6,268 nucleotides of DNA, taken from NCBI GenBank assembly GCA_964638895.1, contig CAZWYY010000096.1, positions 1 to 6,268 on the forward strand. The letters are read 5' to 3'. Below are positions 1-6,125 of the stretch, piece by piece. Position 1 is the first letter of the stretch, and the number at the start of each line of letters is the position of its first letter. The stretch comes from JAFGGG01 sp964638895. GTDB taxonomy: Bacteria > Spirochaetota > Spirochaetia > SZUA-6 > RPPD01. The notes under the pieces are model-generated. The model saw only the letters and a list, made by a program, of their open reading frames with translations, did no database searches and was not told where the DNA came from. A program made the position numbers and the translations under genes.

Positions 1-331
1 CACCTAAACTTGCGTTTTTGCTTTCCTTGGGTACACGCTTCGGTCCACTATAAAACCTTTAACGTGCCTATATTTTGCGGGGAGTTCGGGGTGTACAAGG
101 ATTGTCTTGATAAGGACCTGGGCGGGCTTGACTGGATTACTGATGTGCTTGAGCTTTTTACCAAGTATAGAATCAATTATAAGAATCAATTATACATATC
201 ACTGCTATAACGATCCACCGATGGGCATATATCGCTCACCCAACGGTTTGGACCCGCCGTCGGACAAAACCGCGGATAAGAAACTCATCCGGGTGTTGGA
301 GAAGGCGCTGCATATGAAGAATGAAAATTAG
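1..331 (+). pseudogene. Glycoside hydrolase family 5 (cellulase-type) gene, 3' end only, frameshifted
   Basis: The frame open from base 1 reads NVPIFCGEFGVY, where the Glu of GEFG (encoded near 82-93) matches the catalytic nucleophile of GH5 enzymes, followed by LDWITDVLELFTKYRINY. It then runs into a stop at 208-210. The next frame continues the same protein without loss, RINYTYHCYNDPPMGIYRSPNGLD, and ends at TAG 329-331. The two frames join exactly at a 13-bp tandem duplication (169-194); removing one copy restores one reading frame through to 331. Family knowledge: the Y-H-x-Y-N and MGIYRSP stretch is the usual end of one group of bacterial GH5 endoglucanase-like proteins acting on beta-glucan-type polysaccharides. 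The N-terminal half, with the acid/base Glu, lies outside the window, so other lesions may exist. The first about 18 residues do not look typical of the family. The broken product would lose about 46 C-terminal residues and gain 8 foreign ones. GH5 assignment is fairly sure; loss of function is inference. Confidence 0.72.
169..194 (+). repeat. 13-bp perfect tandem duplication (AGAATCAATTATA x2) that breaks the GH5 frame
   Basis: Copies lie at 169-181 and 182-194 and are identical; the flanking bases (168 T against 181 A, 195 C against 182 A) do not extend the match. Since 13 is not a multiple of 3, the second copy shifts the frame by one, and deleting either copy restores a continuous family-like protein (KYRINYTYHCYND). 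This fits replication slippage or a recent microduplication rather than a point indel. Confidence 0.9.
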
Positions 332-410
332 AAGCGCAACCATGCGCGTAAGGGGAAATTGAATATAAAAGCCATCGTGCGCCGAGACGTCCGTCGGATA
401 CCCATGCGGG

Positions 411-1595
411 TTACCGCGGGGGCATCAGCACGTCGATATATTCCTTTTTCCAGGTCTTGCTTTCCTGGTCATATATGCTGCCTAACTTGGAGCTGTTTTC
501 ATAAAGTGTCCAGTGGGCCCAGATCATGTTTCTTTTCTCCGCCTCTTTCCGTACCGCCGCAACCCAGGTTACGGTGGATTCAACATCCGCATGTGGGGTT
601 ACTCCGAACTCTCCCAGGAATATGCGGCGACGGTGTTTTTTTCCCCATTGTTCCATACGATCGAAATCGCGTTTCAGATTGTCCATCTGGGCTTGGGTGC
701 CGGACCATGTATTTTCCAGCCAGTAACCGGATATAGCCCGAAGTTCTTCAGTATAGCTTTCACCCTGATAGGTGAAGGCAATGGGGGAGTAGTAGTGGAA
801 CGACACCATGATGTTCGGGTCCTCTTCCACGGGTGGAAGTTCTAAAACGTCGATGCCGGAAATGTGATCCCAGTACGGTGTGGGATCGCCCAGGCTGATG
901 CCGACCTCTACCACAATCATCCTCTTGGTATTGTTTCCGCCCGACGCCCTGATGACATCTATTGCGGCTTTCACAAAATCGTTCCATACCTCGGGCGTAA
1001 TTGGCCTGTAAGGTTCATTCATTAAATCAAAGTACAGATCGGCGGAATAATTTTTATAATGTTCGGCTAGAAAACTCCAGATGGCGACAAAGGTATTCTC
1101 CAGCCGGGCCTTTTCCTCGTCCGATTTAAAAGGCGTATAGGGAAAGAAGGTCGACGGAAAGTTTTGCAGGTCGAGGATCACTATCATTCCCCGCGCAATG
1201 ATATTATCTATTATCGTATCAACCTTTTTCAGAAATGAAGGGTCGATCTCTCCGGTCCGGTTATCGATGACCCGCGTGGAGAACTGCACCGGAAGCCTTA
1301 TGTAATGGAACCCGGCGTTTTGCACGACGTCCAGGTCTTCCATCCTGATATTTGCGACCCAGTCTGTTCCGGGCGGAAAGTCCAGGGCACAGCCCAGGTT
1401 GATGCCGCTCATCTCATTTTTAGGCCTCTTTACATCACGGATTCGGCGGTATGTATGATTCAAGGGTTTTACCGCCCGGGAGTCCGGATACTCATAATAG
1501 GCGAGCGCTTCCCGCAGCATTTCAAGCATTGAACAGGCTAAAAAAAAGAAGACGCTTAATAAACAAAGCAGCATGATCCCAATCTTATTTTTCAA
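411..1595 (-). CDS. GH5 family (cellulase-type) lipoprotein
   Basis: Predicted extracytoplasmic lipid-anchored glycosidase of 394 residues, likely cutting beta-1,4-linked glucan or mannan; the substrate cannot be read from sequence. An N-terminal hydrophobic signal ends in a lipobox, FLAC (Cys about 21); Phe at -3 is unusual for E. coli but tolerated in spirochetes. GH5 barrel landmarks appear in order: HYIRLPVQ (Arg about 100), LDLQN (about 142), LMNEP with acid/base Glu about 194, FHYY (His about 267), LGEFGV with nucleophile Glu about 329, and AHW (Trp about 362). The His usually found in the LDLH motif is Gln here. Start choice: TTG at 1595 lies 5 nt from AGAAGG (complement of 1601-1606) and gives MKNKIGIM; GTG at 1598 is the alternative but sits only 2 nt from that site. 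A promoter lies just upstream (1621-1649). It is tail-to-tail with the broken GH5 fragment. Fold and class are well supported. Confidence 0.9.
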   Translation of the reverse strand: MKNKIGIMLLCLLSVFFFLACSMLEMLREALAYYEYPDSRAVKPLNHTYRRIRDVKRPKNEMSGINLGCALDFPPGTDWVANIRMEDLDVVQNAGFHYIRLPVQFSTRVIDNRTGEIDPSFLKKVDTIIDNIIARGMIVILDLQNFPSTFFPYTPFKSDEEKARLENTFVAIWSFLAEHYKNYSADLYFDLMNEPYRPITPEVWNDFVKAAIDVIRASGGNNTKRMIVVEVGISLGDPTPYWDHISGIDVLELPPVEEDPNIMVSFHYYSPIAFTYQGESYTEELRAISGYWLENTWSGTQAQMDNLKRDFDRMEQWGKKHRRRIFLGEFGVTPHADVESTVTWVAAVRKEAEKRNMIWAHWTLYENSSKLGSIYDQESKTWKKEYIDVLMPPR

Positions 1596-1620
1596 CACAA
1601 CCTTCTTAATAAGGGTTTAA

Positions 1621-1649
1621 ATGATAGATCTGAATCATATGCATGTAAA
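1621..1649 (-). promoter_or_regulatory. Predicted sigma70-type promoter of the GH5 lipoprotein gene
   Basis: Read on the - strand: -35 TTTACA (complement of 1644-1649), 17-nt spacer, -10 TATCAT (complement of 1621-1626). The expected start near 1614 gives a leader of about 20 nt before the TTG start. An imperfect operator-like inverted repeat, ATGAT/ATCAT with an 8-nt AGATCTGA centre (1621-1638), overlaps the -10 element. Pattern match only. Confidence 0.55.
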
Positions 1650-1711
1650 GAGGCGGGTTTGTTTTTTACGTTGGAAAAATTAAGTAAAAAGCGTAACGGC
1701 CGAGTTGTTTG

Positions 1712-1743
1712 TATTTGACTTTCCCCGTTATCTATGGTAATCC
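1712..1743 (+). promoter_or_regulatory. Predicted extended -10 promoter of the AsnA-like gene; shares a 14-nt block with the asnS promoter
   Basis: TATTTGACTTTCCC (1712-1725) contains the -35 TTGACT (1715-1720). A 17-nt spacer leads to TG-G-TAATCC (TG at 1735-1736, -10 at 1738-1743). The expected start near 1750 gives a leader of about 32 nt that includes AAGGAG (1767-1772). The same 14 nt and the same spacing recur before asnS (3423-3454). Confidence 0.65.
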
Positions 1744-1781
1744 TAAATCCGGAACCCCATCTATATAAGGAGCAGGCCGTT

Positions 1782-3017
1782 ATGGAAGACAGTATAAAAA
1801 CCATTGGAGAGGGCCTGGGCAACTTTCAGGCCGCGCTCAAACAGGAAGGCAGCAGTCTGGAGGAGTTTATCCGCGAGAACTACTGCAAAAAATGGGTATC
1901 GGACGAGATGTACCATATCATGGCCATACGTACGGCGCTGGTGCAGGCCTGCACGGAATTCCTCGCGGCCGAAGGGCTGCATAACATCGAAAAGGTCATG
2001 CTCAGTATCCTCACCGACCCCCTGGCCCATGATATCGAGCACACCCCCACCATCGCCTATAAAGGGCATACCTACGTCACCACTCACAGCATGATCTACA
2101 GCAAGTTCATGGCCTGCGCCAACAAAAAGATCAAGGGCATCTACGTGGACTCCCCTAACATCAGGCTGGAGCTGGAAAGCCCCAACAACATCCAGCGGGG
2201 CAAGTACCTGGCGGACTTTTCCCAGATAGACGTGGAGCTGCGCCGCAACCGATATGTTACGCTTGAGGATTACTATCACAAACCGAAGATGGTCGCGGAA
2301 ATTTTGCGCGAGGATTTTGATCTGGTGATCAATTTCTTTGAGCGCATGCTGACCACAGCCATGGAAGCCCTGGCCGTAAAATGCGCGGACAGCCTGAAAA
2401 GCCTGGGGGTGACCATAGAGGCGCCCAGGGTCCCCTTCCCTCGCTTTGCCAAGGACAAAAGCGTACAAAAATACGGGGCCAAAGCGTATGAGGAGCACTG
2501 CGGCCGCGAGACACCCTCCCAGTTCTTCTGGATTACCGGGTTGTTCCGGGAAAACTATGATCTTGTGTACCCCTACCTGTTCGAGGACGGCAGCAAAATA
2601 GACTTAAGCAAAGTGGACTCGCCCAGTATCTTCAACTTCGATATCATTACCAAGAGCATCGACGCTAAAACCGGAAAGCAGACCCCTGCCAGGGAGATCC
2701 TCTCCGGCGCCGTCCGTGAATGGCTGTTTGAGCCTATAGTGGAAAGGATCCTTGATAACCGTGTGCTCGGGGTCAGGCCGGTGATAAAAAACGGAAACAT
2801 CGAAAACATCGAAAGCCTGGGCGGGTACGGGCCCTTTCTGTACTTTACCTTTATGAAAGACGCGGACGGCGGCCCGCTTTTCCCGGAAACCATGGGCGGC
2901 GGGATCGGGGTGGAACGGACCCTATTCGCCCTGCTGCGCGGAGACAAGGTGGGCAAGGTGGACGACATCACCTTCTTCGGCAAGAACCCTGATTCACACC
3001 CGCTGTACCTGTTTTAA
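1782..3017 (+). CDS. Class II aminoacyl-tRNA synthetase-like asparagine synthetase (AsnA / AS-AR type)
   Basis: A 411-residue cytosolic protein built like the catalytic core of Asp/Asn-tRNA synthetase, without the N-terminal OB-fold that binds the anticodon. Visible landmarks: a motif 2-like IRLE (Arg 128, Glu 130) leading to DFSQIDVEL (145-153); EILSGAVRE (305-313), matching the EIxxGxxRE stretch of AspRS/AsnRS; and motif 3 GGGIGVER (372-379). It also shares patterns with E. coli AsnA: THSMIYSK (101-108) resembles HSLAKWK of AsnA, and FPETMGGGIG (367-376) resembles MPQTIGGGIG. The likely reaction is ATP-dependent amidation of aspartate with ammonia, as in AsnA and the archaeal AsnRS paralogue AS-AR; this is inferred from family. 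It is longer than both (about 330 and 294 residues), the surplus lying mostly within 210-365. Start: ATG 1782 with AAGGAG 9 nt upstream; the in-frame ATG at 1734 falls inside the promoter. GC-rich, biased codons suggest good expression. An aminoacylating or other amino-acid ligase role is the alternative. Confidence 0.75.
   Translation: MEDSIKTIGEGLGNFQAALKQEGSSLEEFIRENYCKKWVSDEMYHIMAIRTALVQACTEFLAAEGLHNIEKVMLSILTDPLAHDIEHTPTIAYKGHTYVTTHSMIYSKFMACANKKIKGIYVDSPNIRLELESPNNIQRGKYLADFSQIDVELRRNRYVTLEDYYHKPKMVAEILREDFDLVINFFERMLTTAMEALAVKCADSLKSLGVTIEAPRVPFPRFAKDKSVQKYGAKAYEEHCGRETPSQFFWITGLFRENYDLVYPYLFEDGSKIDLSKVDSPSIFNFDIITKSIDAKTGKQTPAREILSGAVREWLFEPIVERILDNRVLGVRPVIKNGNIENIESLGGYGPFLYFTFMKDADGGPLFPETMGGGIGVERTLFALLRGDKVGKVDDITFFGKNPDSHPLYLF
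2795..2812 (+). repeat. 9-bp in-frame tandem repeat (AAACATCGA x2) in the AsnA-like gene
   Basis: Copies at 2795-2803 and 2804-2812 are identical and encode the duplicated Asn-Ile-Glu at residues 339-344, in the segment that makes this protein longer than AsnA. The frame is kept. Confidence 0.85.
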
Positions 3018-3052
3018 GGGGAAAAGAATAATGGTATTCAAAGGCCGCGATT

Positions 3053-3238
3053 TTAATTACATATATTCTCATCGATAAACCGGCCTATACTGCTTATCTG
3101 AGACGGAAGTAATTTATTTTTCTCGTATAGATGTGTTTTGAAAAATATCTTACCTAGTATTATGCCGTTGTTATCGATATAACGGCTTAACAGCGCCTTT
3201 AATTCTTCTATCGTATAACGAGCTTGATTGTTCGACAT
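3053..3238 (-). CDS. Small protein of unknown function (61 aa)
   Basis: I do not recognise this protein with confidence. It is 61 residues, mostly hydrophilic, with no signal peptide or membrane helix and no cysteine pair; the N-terminal half (TIEELKALLSRYIDNNG) looks helical and the end reads LLPSQISSIGRFIDENICN. Coding is supported by a strong Shine-Dalgarno, AAGGAG (complement of 3245-3250), 6 nt before the ATG. The E-L-x(3)-L-x(2)-Y start and the P-S-x(7)-F spacing near the end loosely recall the homing-endonuclease-associated repeat family, which would be a single degenerate copy; this is a weak guess. It is AT-rich, unlike the genes on both sides, and points against them, ending 35 nt from the end of the AsnA-like gene. 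That fits an inserted or fast-evolving gene. I found no convincing promoter for it. Confidence 0.6.
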   Translation of the reverse strand: MSNNQARYTIEELKALLSRYIDNNGIILGKIFFKTHLYEKNKLLPSQISSIGRFIDENICN

Positions 3239-3472
3239 ACATCACTCCTTAAAAACCCAGTTGATTATGCTTTACTTTTATGATGTATTACGGCTCATTT
3301 TGTTACATAAATAAAAACAATTTTTATGAGAATAGGTATCATGAATTCTACAAAAAACATCGGCCGCTTCTTTAAATTCGGAAACAGGTTATTTTCCCCG
3401 GTTTCATCCGCGGCATAATTATTATTTGACTTTCCCTCAGGTTTATGTTACTTATTTTAAGGAGTTGAACCT
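3239..3472. other. AT-rich divergent intergenic region between the 61-aa ORF and asnS
   Basis: It holds the Shine-Dalgarno of the 61-aa ORF (3245-3250), an A/T-rich stretch (about 3294-3340) and the asnS promoter (3423-3454). A 25-codon ORF at 3341-3418 (MNSTKNIGRFFKFG..., stop TAA) has only a weak AGG upstream, so I do not call it a gene. A weak GAAAC/GTTTC inverted repeat lies inside that ORF. I see no tRNA, riboswitch or T-box-like structure. Confidence 0.6.
3423..3454 (+). promoter_or_regulatory. Predicted extended -10 promoter of asnS
   Basis: TATTTGACTTTCCC (3423-3436) with -35 TTGACT (3426-3431), 17-nt spacer, then TG-T-TACTTA (TG at 3446-3447, -10 at 3449-3454). The architecture matches the promoter of the AsnA-like gene base for base in the 14-nt block and closely around the -10 (TATG-K-TA-M-T). 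The expected start, about 3460-3462, falls on the AAGGAG Shine-Dalgarno (3459-3464), so the leader would be only about 12 nt. If that is too short, the conserved block may instead be a regulator site. Confidence 0.6.
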
Positions 3473-4861
3473 ATGCAGACCATGCGCATAAAAGATATTT
3501 TAGACAAAAAGCCGCTGGGTGAGAACATAAAAGTATATGGCTGGATACGCACCTCCCGCGATTCCAAAAGCTTCTGTTTCATTGAGATCAACGACGGCTC
3601 GATCATCACCAACCTGCAGGTGTTCATCGATAAAGCCGATCCTGATCTGGCCGGGCTTGTCCCGGACCTGACCACGGGCGCCAGCATCGAGGCCCTGGGC
3701 ACGCTTAAGGAGTCGCCGGGGGGCAAACAGGACGTGGAGCTCACCGCGCAGAACATCGTCATCCTGGGTAAGGCGCCGGCCGATGAGTACCCCCTGCAGA
3801 AGAAGCGCCATTCTTTTGAATACCTGCGCGAGATCGCCCACCTGCGCCCGCGCACCAACACTTTCGGCGCAATCACCAGGGTGAGGAACGCCCTAAGCTA
3901 CGCCATCCACCGCTTTTTCCAGGAGCGCGGTTTTTTATACATCCATACGCCGATCATTACGGCCAGCGACTGTGAGGGCGCGGGCCAAATGTTCCAGGTC
4001 ACCACCCTACCCCTGGAAAAGCCGCCGTTTGAGGTCGGGAACGTGGATTTCAGCAAAGACTTTTTCGGCAAAAAGACCTATCTCACGGTCAGCGGGCAGC
4101 TTGAGGGCGAGATCTACGCCTGCGCCCTGGGCAATATCTACACCTTCGGCCCCACCTTCCGCGCCGAGCACTCGCTTACCAGCCGGCACCTGGCCGAGTT
4201 CTGGATGGTGGAGCCTGAAATGGCTTTCTGCGACATCAACCTGAACATGGACACGGCCGAGGAATTCCTGAAATACATCATCTCCTATGTGCTTGAACAC
4301 TGCGCGCCGGATATGGAGTTCTTCAACAAATGGATCCAAGCGGGCCGCCTGGAGACCCTGCACAATATCGTGAACTCAACCTTTACCCGCATCACCTATA
4401 CTCAGGCCATAACCGAACTGGAGAAATCCGGCGTAAGTTTTGAGTTTCCCGTGAAGTGGGGCATCGACCTGCAATCGGAGCACGAAAAGTACCTGACCGA
4501 GCAGGTGTATAAAAATCCCGTGATCATCACCGGTTACCCCAAAGAAATCAAGGCGTTTTACATGAAGCTGAACGACGACAATAAAACCGTGCGCGCCATG
4601 GATGTCCTGGTGCCCAAGATCGGCGAGATCATCGGGGGCAGCGAGCGCGAGGCGGATTACACTAAACTGCGGGCCCGGCTTAAGGAACTGGGTCTTGATG
4701 AAAAGGACTATTGGTGGTACCTGGAGCTGCGTAAATACGGTTCGGTCCCTCACTCCGGGTTCGGACTGGGGCTTGAGCGCCTGGTGCAGTTCATCACCGG
4801 TATGCAGAACATCCGCGACGTGATTCCCTTTCCGCGCGCGTACACCAGCGCGGAATTTTAA
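3473..4861 (+). CDS. asnS: Asparaginyl-tRNA synthetase (asparagine--tRNA ligase)
   Basis: A cytosolic class IIb synthetase that activates asparagine with ATP and joins it to tRNA(Asn). Its 462 residues are close to the 466 of the E. coli enzyme. Domains: N-terminal OB-fold anticodon-binding domain (about 18-100, VYGWIRTSRDSKSFCFIEINDG), then the catalytic core with YLTVSGQLEGE (203-213), motif 2 FRAEHSLTSRHLAEF (229-243), EIIGGSERE (385-393) and motif 3 GFGLGLERLVQ (429-439); it ends in the typical DVIPFPR. SRHLAEFWMVEPEMAF is the AsnRS rather than AspRS form. Start ATG 3473 has AAGGAG 8 nt upstream; ATG at 3482 is a less well-spaced alternative. It has its own promoter (3423-3454) and a terminator hairpin in its last codons. 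Presence of AsnRS implies direct charging of tRNA(Asn), which needs free asparagine and fits the AsnA-like gene upstream. No lesion seen. Confidence 0.97.
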   Translation: MQTMRIKDILDKKPLGENIKVYGWIRTSRDSKSFCFIEINDGSIITNLQVFIDKADPDLAGLVPDLTTGASIEALGTLKESPGGKQDVELTAQNIVILGKAPADEYPLQKKRHSFEYLREIAHLRPRTNTFGAITRVRNALSYAIHRFFQERGFLYIHTPIITASDCEGAGQMFQVTTLPLEKPPFEVGNVDFSKDFFGKKTYLTVSGQLEGEIYACALGNIYTFGPTFRAEHSLTSRHLAEFWMVEPEMAFCDINLNMDTAEEFLKYIISYVLEHCAPDMEFFNKWIQAGRLETLHNIVNSTFTRITYTQAITELEKSGVSFEFPVKWGIDLQSEHEKYLTEQVYKNPVIITGYPKEIKAFYMKLNDDNKTVRAMDVLVPKIGEIIGGSEREADYTKLRARLKELGLDEKDYWWYLELRKYGSVPHSGFGLGLERLVQFITGMQNIRDVIPFPRAYTSAEF

Positions 4862-4874
4862 AAATTTTTTTTTT
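4830..4874 (+). terminator. asnS: Intrinsic terminator overlapping the 3' end of asnS
   Basis: Perfect 8-bp stem TTCCGCGC (4830-4837) with GCGCGGAA (4848-4855) and a 10-nt loop, followed by TTTT (4856-4859), five A and ten T (4865-4874). The stem lies within the codons for the conserved C-terminus FPRAYTSAEF. The strong T-run starts 9 nt after the stem, while the first T-run adjoins it. Confidence 0.65.
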
Positions 4875-4911
4875 ATAAGGCCCGGCCGCTGCGTCAATTT
4901 CCCCATAAAAA

Positions 4912-6057
4912 TTATCCGGTATTGCCGCTACGCGCTTGTTTTCCTTTGGAAAAATTGACTGTCACGACGGCGAGCCTATAATAGAGAAAAGGCGCAATCG
5001 CACCTGATACTAAAACCAGGCCTCCGATCAAAGACGGAAGCCACGCGCCCATTGTGAAAAAAGCATTATTGAGTAAATAAACGCCTGATATGAACATGCC
5101 GATACCGGCAAGAAAGAGGATCAGCGCAGCCAGCGGTTTTGCTTTGCACCCCCCGGAAGCGAAGAATATTAGATACGGAAAATTAACAAAGATTGTCATC
5201 ATGGATCCCAGGATGATAAACTGGAGCAGGTCGGTAAACGAAAAAACAAGGAGCAGCACCCCACCGAAAATACACAAATAGAGCGGTATAGTCAGAACTG
5301 CAATAAAATTATGCTTTGAGATGAAGGTGATCTTTTTCTGGAAGATGACATAAAGGGATCCGGCTAAAAAGCCCAAACCCAGAATCAAAAAAAGAAGTGC
5401 GAAGTAAAGAAAGAGTCCGGTTTCTCCCTTTAACTGCCGGAACAAAAATTCGACAGAATTGAGGCAGATGATCACTCCCCTATCAGTCGGGATCAGCTCC
5501 CCGTTTGAAATTTTCCCGATTACCCAGGCCGAGTTTTCGATCGGTACGATATATTCACGATAATTGTATTCGGTTTCTCCGATGGTTTCGTTAAGATCGA
5601 CGGATTTTGCAAGGTCGTAGTAGGTAATGTTCTGTGCCATGATCTTGAATCCGCTTGTGTTCATCTGCAGGATCATATCCAATGATTTTTCCTTGTTTTC
5701 CAATGGATAATACACTCTGTGGTGGTCTCCGTCGCTGTCCTCCTCCCATCGCACCTCATATTTCTCATAGCGGTAATACAGGCATTCGACTTCAGACAGC
5801 GGTGTGCGTAATGTTTCATTTTTCCGGGGAATAAGCCTGCCGTAAAGCCACACGATTTCATTTTCATGACCGGGCACAAGCTCCTGGTCGGTGATTTTGG
5901 GGGCGGCAAAAATAGGGGAAAAACGTGTAACCAGATCGCAGTATGATTCGGCCATGTATACTGCGAGAGCGATAAATAAAACCGCGCCTAACTGAAAGAG
6001 GATAATCAACACCAATCTCTTGATGCTTAGATTTTTCATCTTCGGATCAGTCGGCAT
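4912..6057 (-). CDS. Multi-pass membrane protein with GIDE/MUL1-like domain
   Basis: A 381-residue predicted membrane protein; no enzyme activity can be assigned. Order: one N-terminal helix (about 14-36), a soluble part (about 55-205) and five more hydrophobic helices (about 214-238, 250-272, 276-299, 306-328, 337-359), ending in a basic tail. The soluble part has the pattern of the GIDE domain of MUL1-type proteins (also called BAM, beside a membrane): LYGRLIPRKNETLRTPLSEVECLYYRYEKYE, then YREYIVPIENSAWVIGKI. In mitochondrial MUL1 this domain precedes a RING finger; no RING or Cys/His cluster exists here. Bacterial versions are known but poorly understood. Start ATG 6057 has GAAGGA upstream at a tight 3-nt spacing; ATG 6039 (MKNLSIKRL) gives a more typical membrane start but has no ribosome site. 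It follows the zinc-ribbon ORF by 68 nt on the same strand, so cotranscription is possible. It converges with asnS. Topology is secure; the GIDE call is moderate. Confidence 0.75.
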   Translation of the reverse strand: MPTDPKMKNLSIKRLVLIILFQLGAVLFIALAVYMAESYCDLVTRFSPIFAAPKITDQELVPGHENEIVWLYGRLIPRKNETLRTPLSEVECLYYRYEKYEVRWEEDSDGDHHRVYYPLENKEKSLDMILQMNTSGFKIMAQNITYYDLAKSVDLNETIGETEYNYREYIVPIENSAWVIGKISNGELIPTDRGVIICLNSVEFLFRQLKGETGLFLYFALLFLILGLGFLAGSLYVIFQKKITFISKHNFIAVLTIPLYLCIFGGVLLLVFSFTDLLQFIILGSMMTIFVNFPYLIFFASGGCKAKPLAALILFLAGIGMFISGVYLLNNAFFTMGAWLPSLIGGLVLVSGAIAPFLYYRLAVVTVNFSKGKQARSGNTG

Positions 6058-6125
6058 TGTTCCTTCTTATCATAAGCGCACACAAACGCTGACTTTTTTT
6101 TTGCTTTGAATTGATAACGTATGAA

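Noticed and set aside
160..210. Programmed ribosomal frameshift in the GH5 fragment
   Set aside because: There is no slippery heptamer or following structure, and the exact 13-bp duplication explains the shift fully.
107..331. Separate 74-aa gene starting at ATG 107
   Set aside because: Its first part is out of frame with the GH5 reading; only the part after about 182 is family-like, so it is the frameshifted end of the same gene.
331..410. Terminator or small RNA between the two GH5 genes
   Set aside because: Only short stems (GCGC/GCGC at 334-347, and a 3-bp CCC/GGG) with no T-run on either strand.
359..845. + strand ORFs of 125 and 110 aa
   Set aside because: They lie antisense within the GH5 lipoprotein gene, which has full catalytic motifs and a signal peptide.
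1734..1781. Earlier start (ATG 1734) for the AsnA-like gene
   Set aside because: It lies inside the predicted -10 region, has no ribosome site, and the added residues are not family-like; ATG 1782 has AAGGAG at 9 nt.
1761..2498. Long 245-aa ORF on the - strand
   Set aside because: It is antisense to the clear AsnA-like gene, has no recognisable motif and arises from the codon bias of that gene. The same holds for the - strand ORFs at 2573-2983, 3457-3876, 4007-4363 and 4376-4906.
6067..6110. Hairpin AGCG/CGCT next to a T9 run near 6072-6101
   Set aside because: The stem is only 4 bp with an 8-nt loop, and the T-run would end + strand transcription, where no gene is present.
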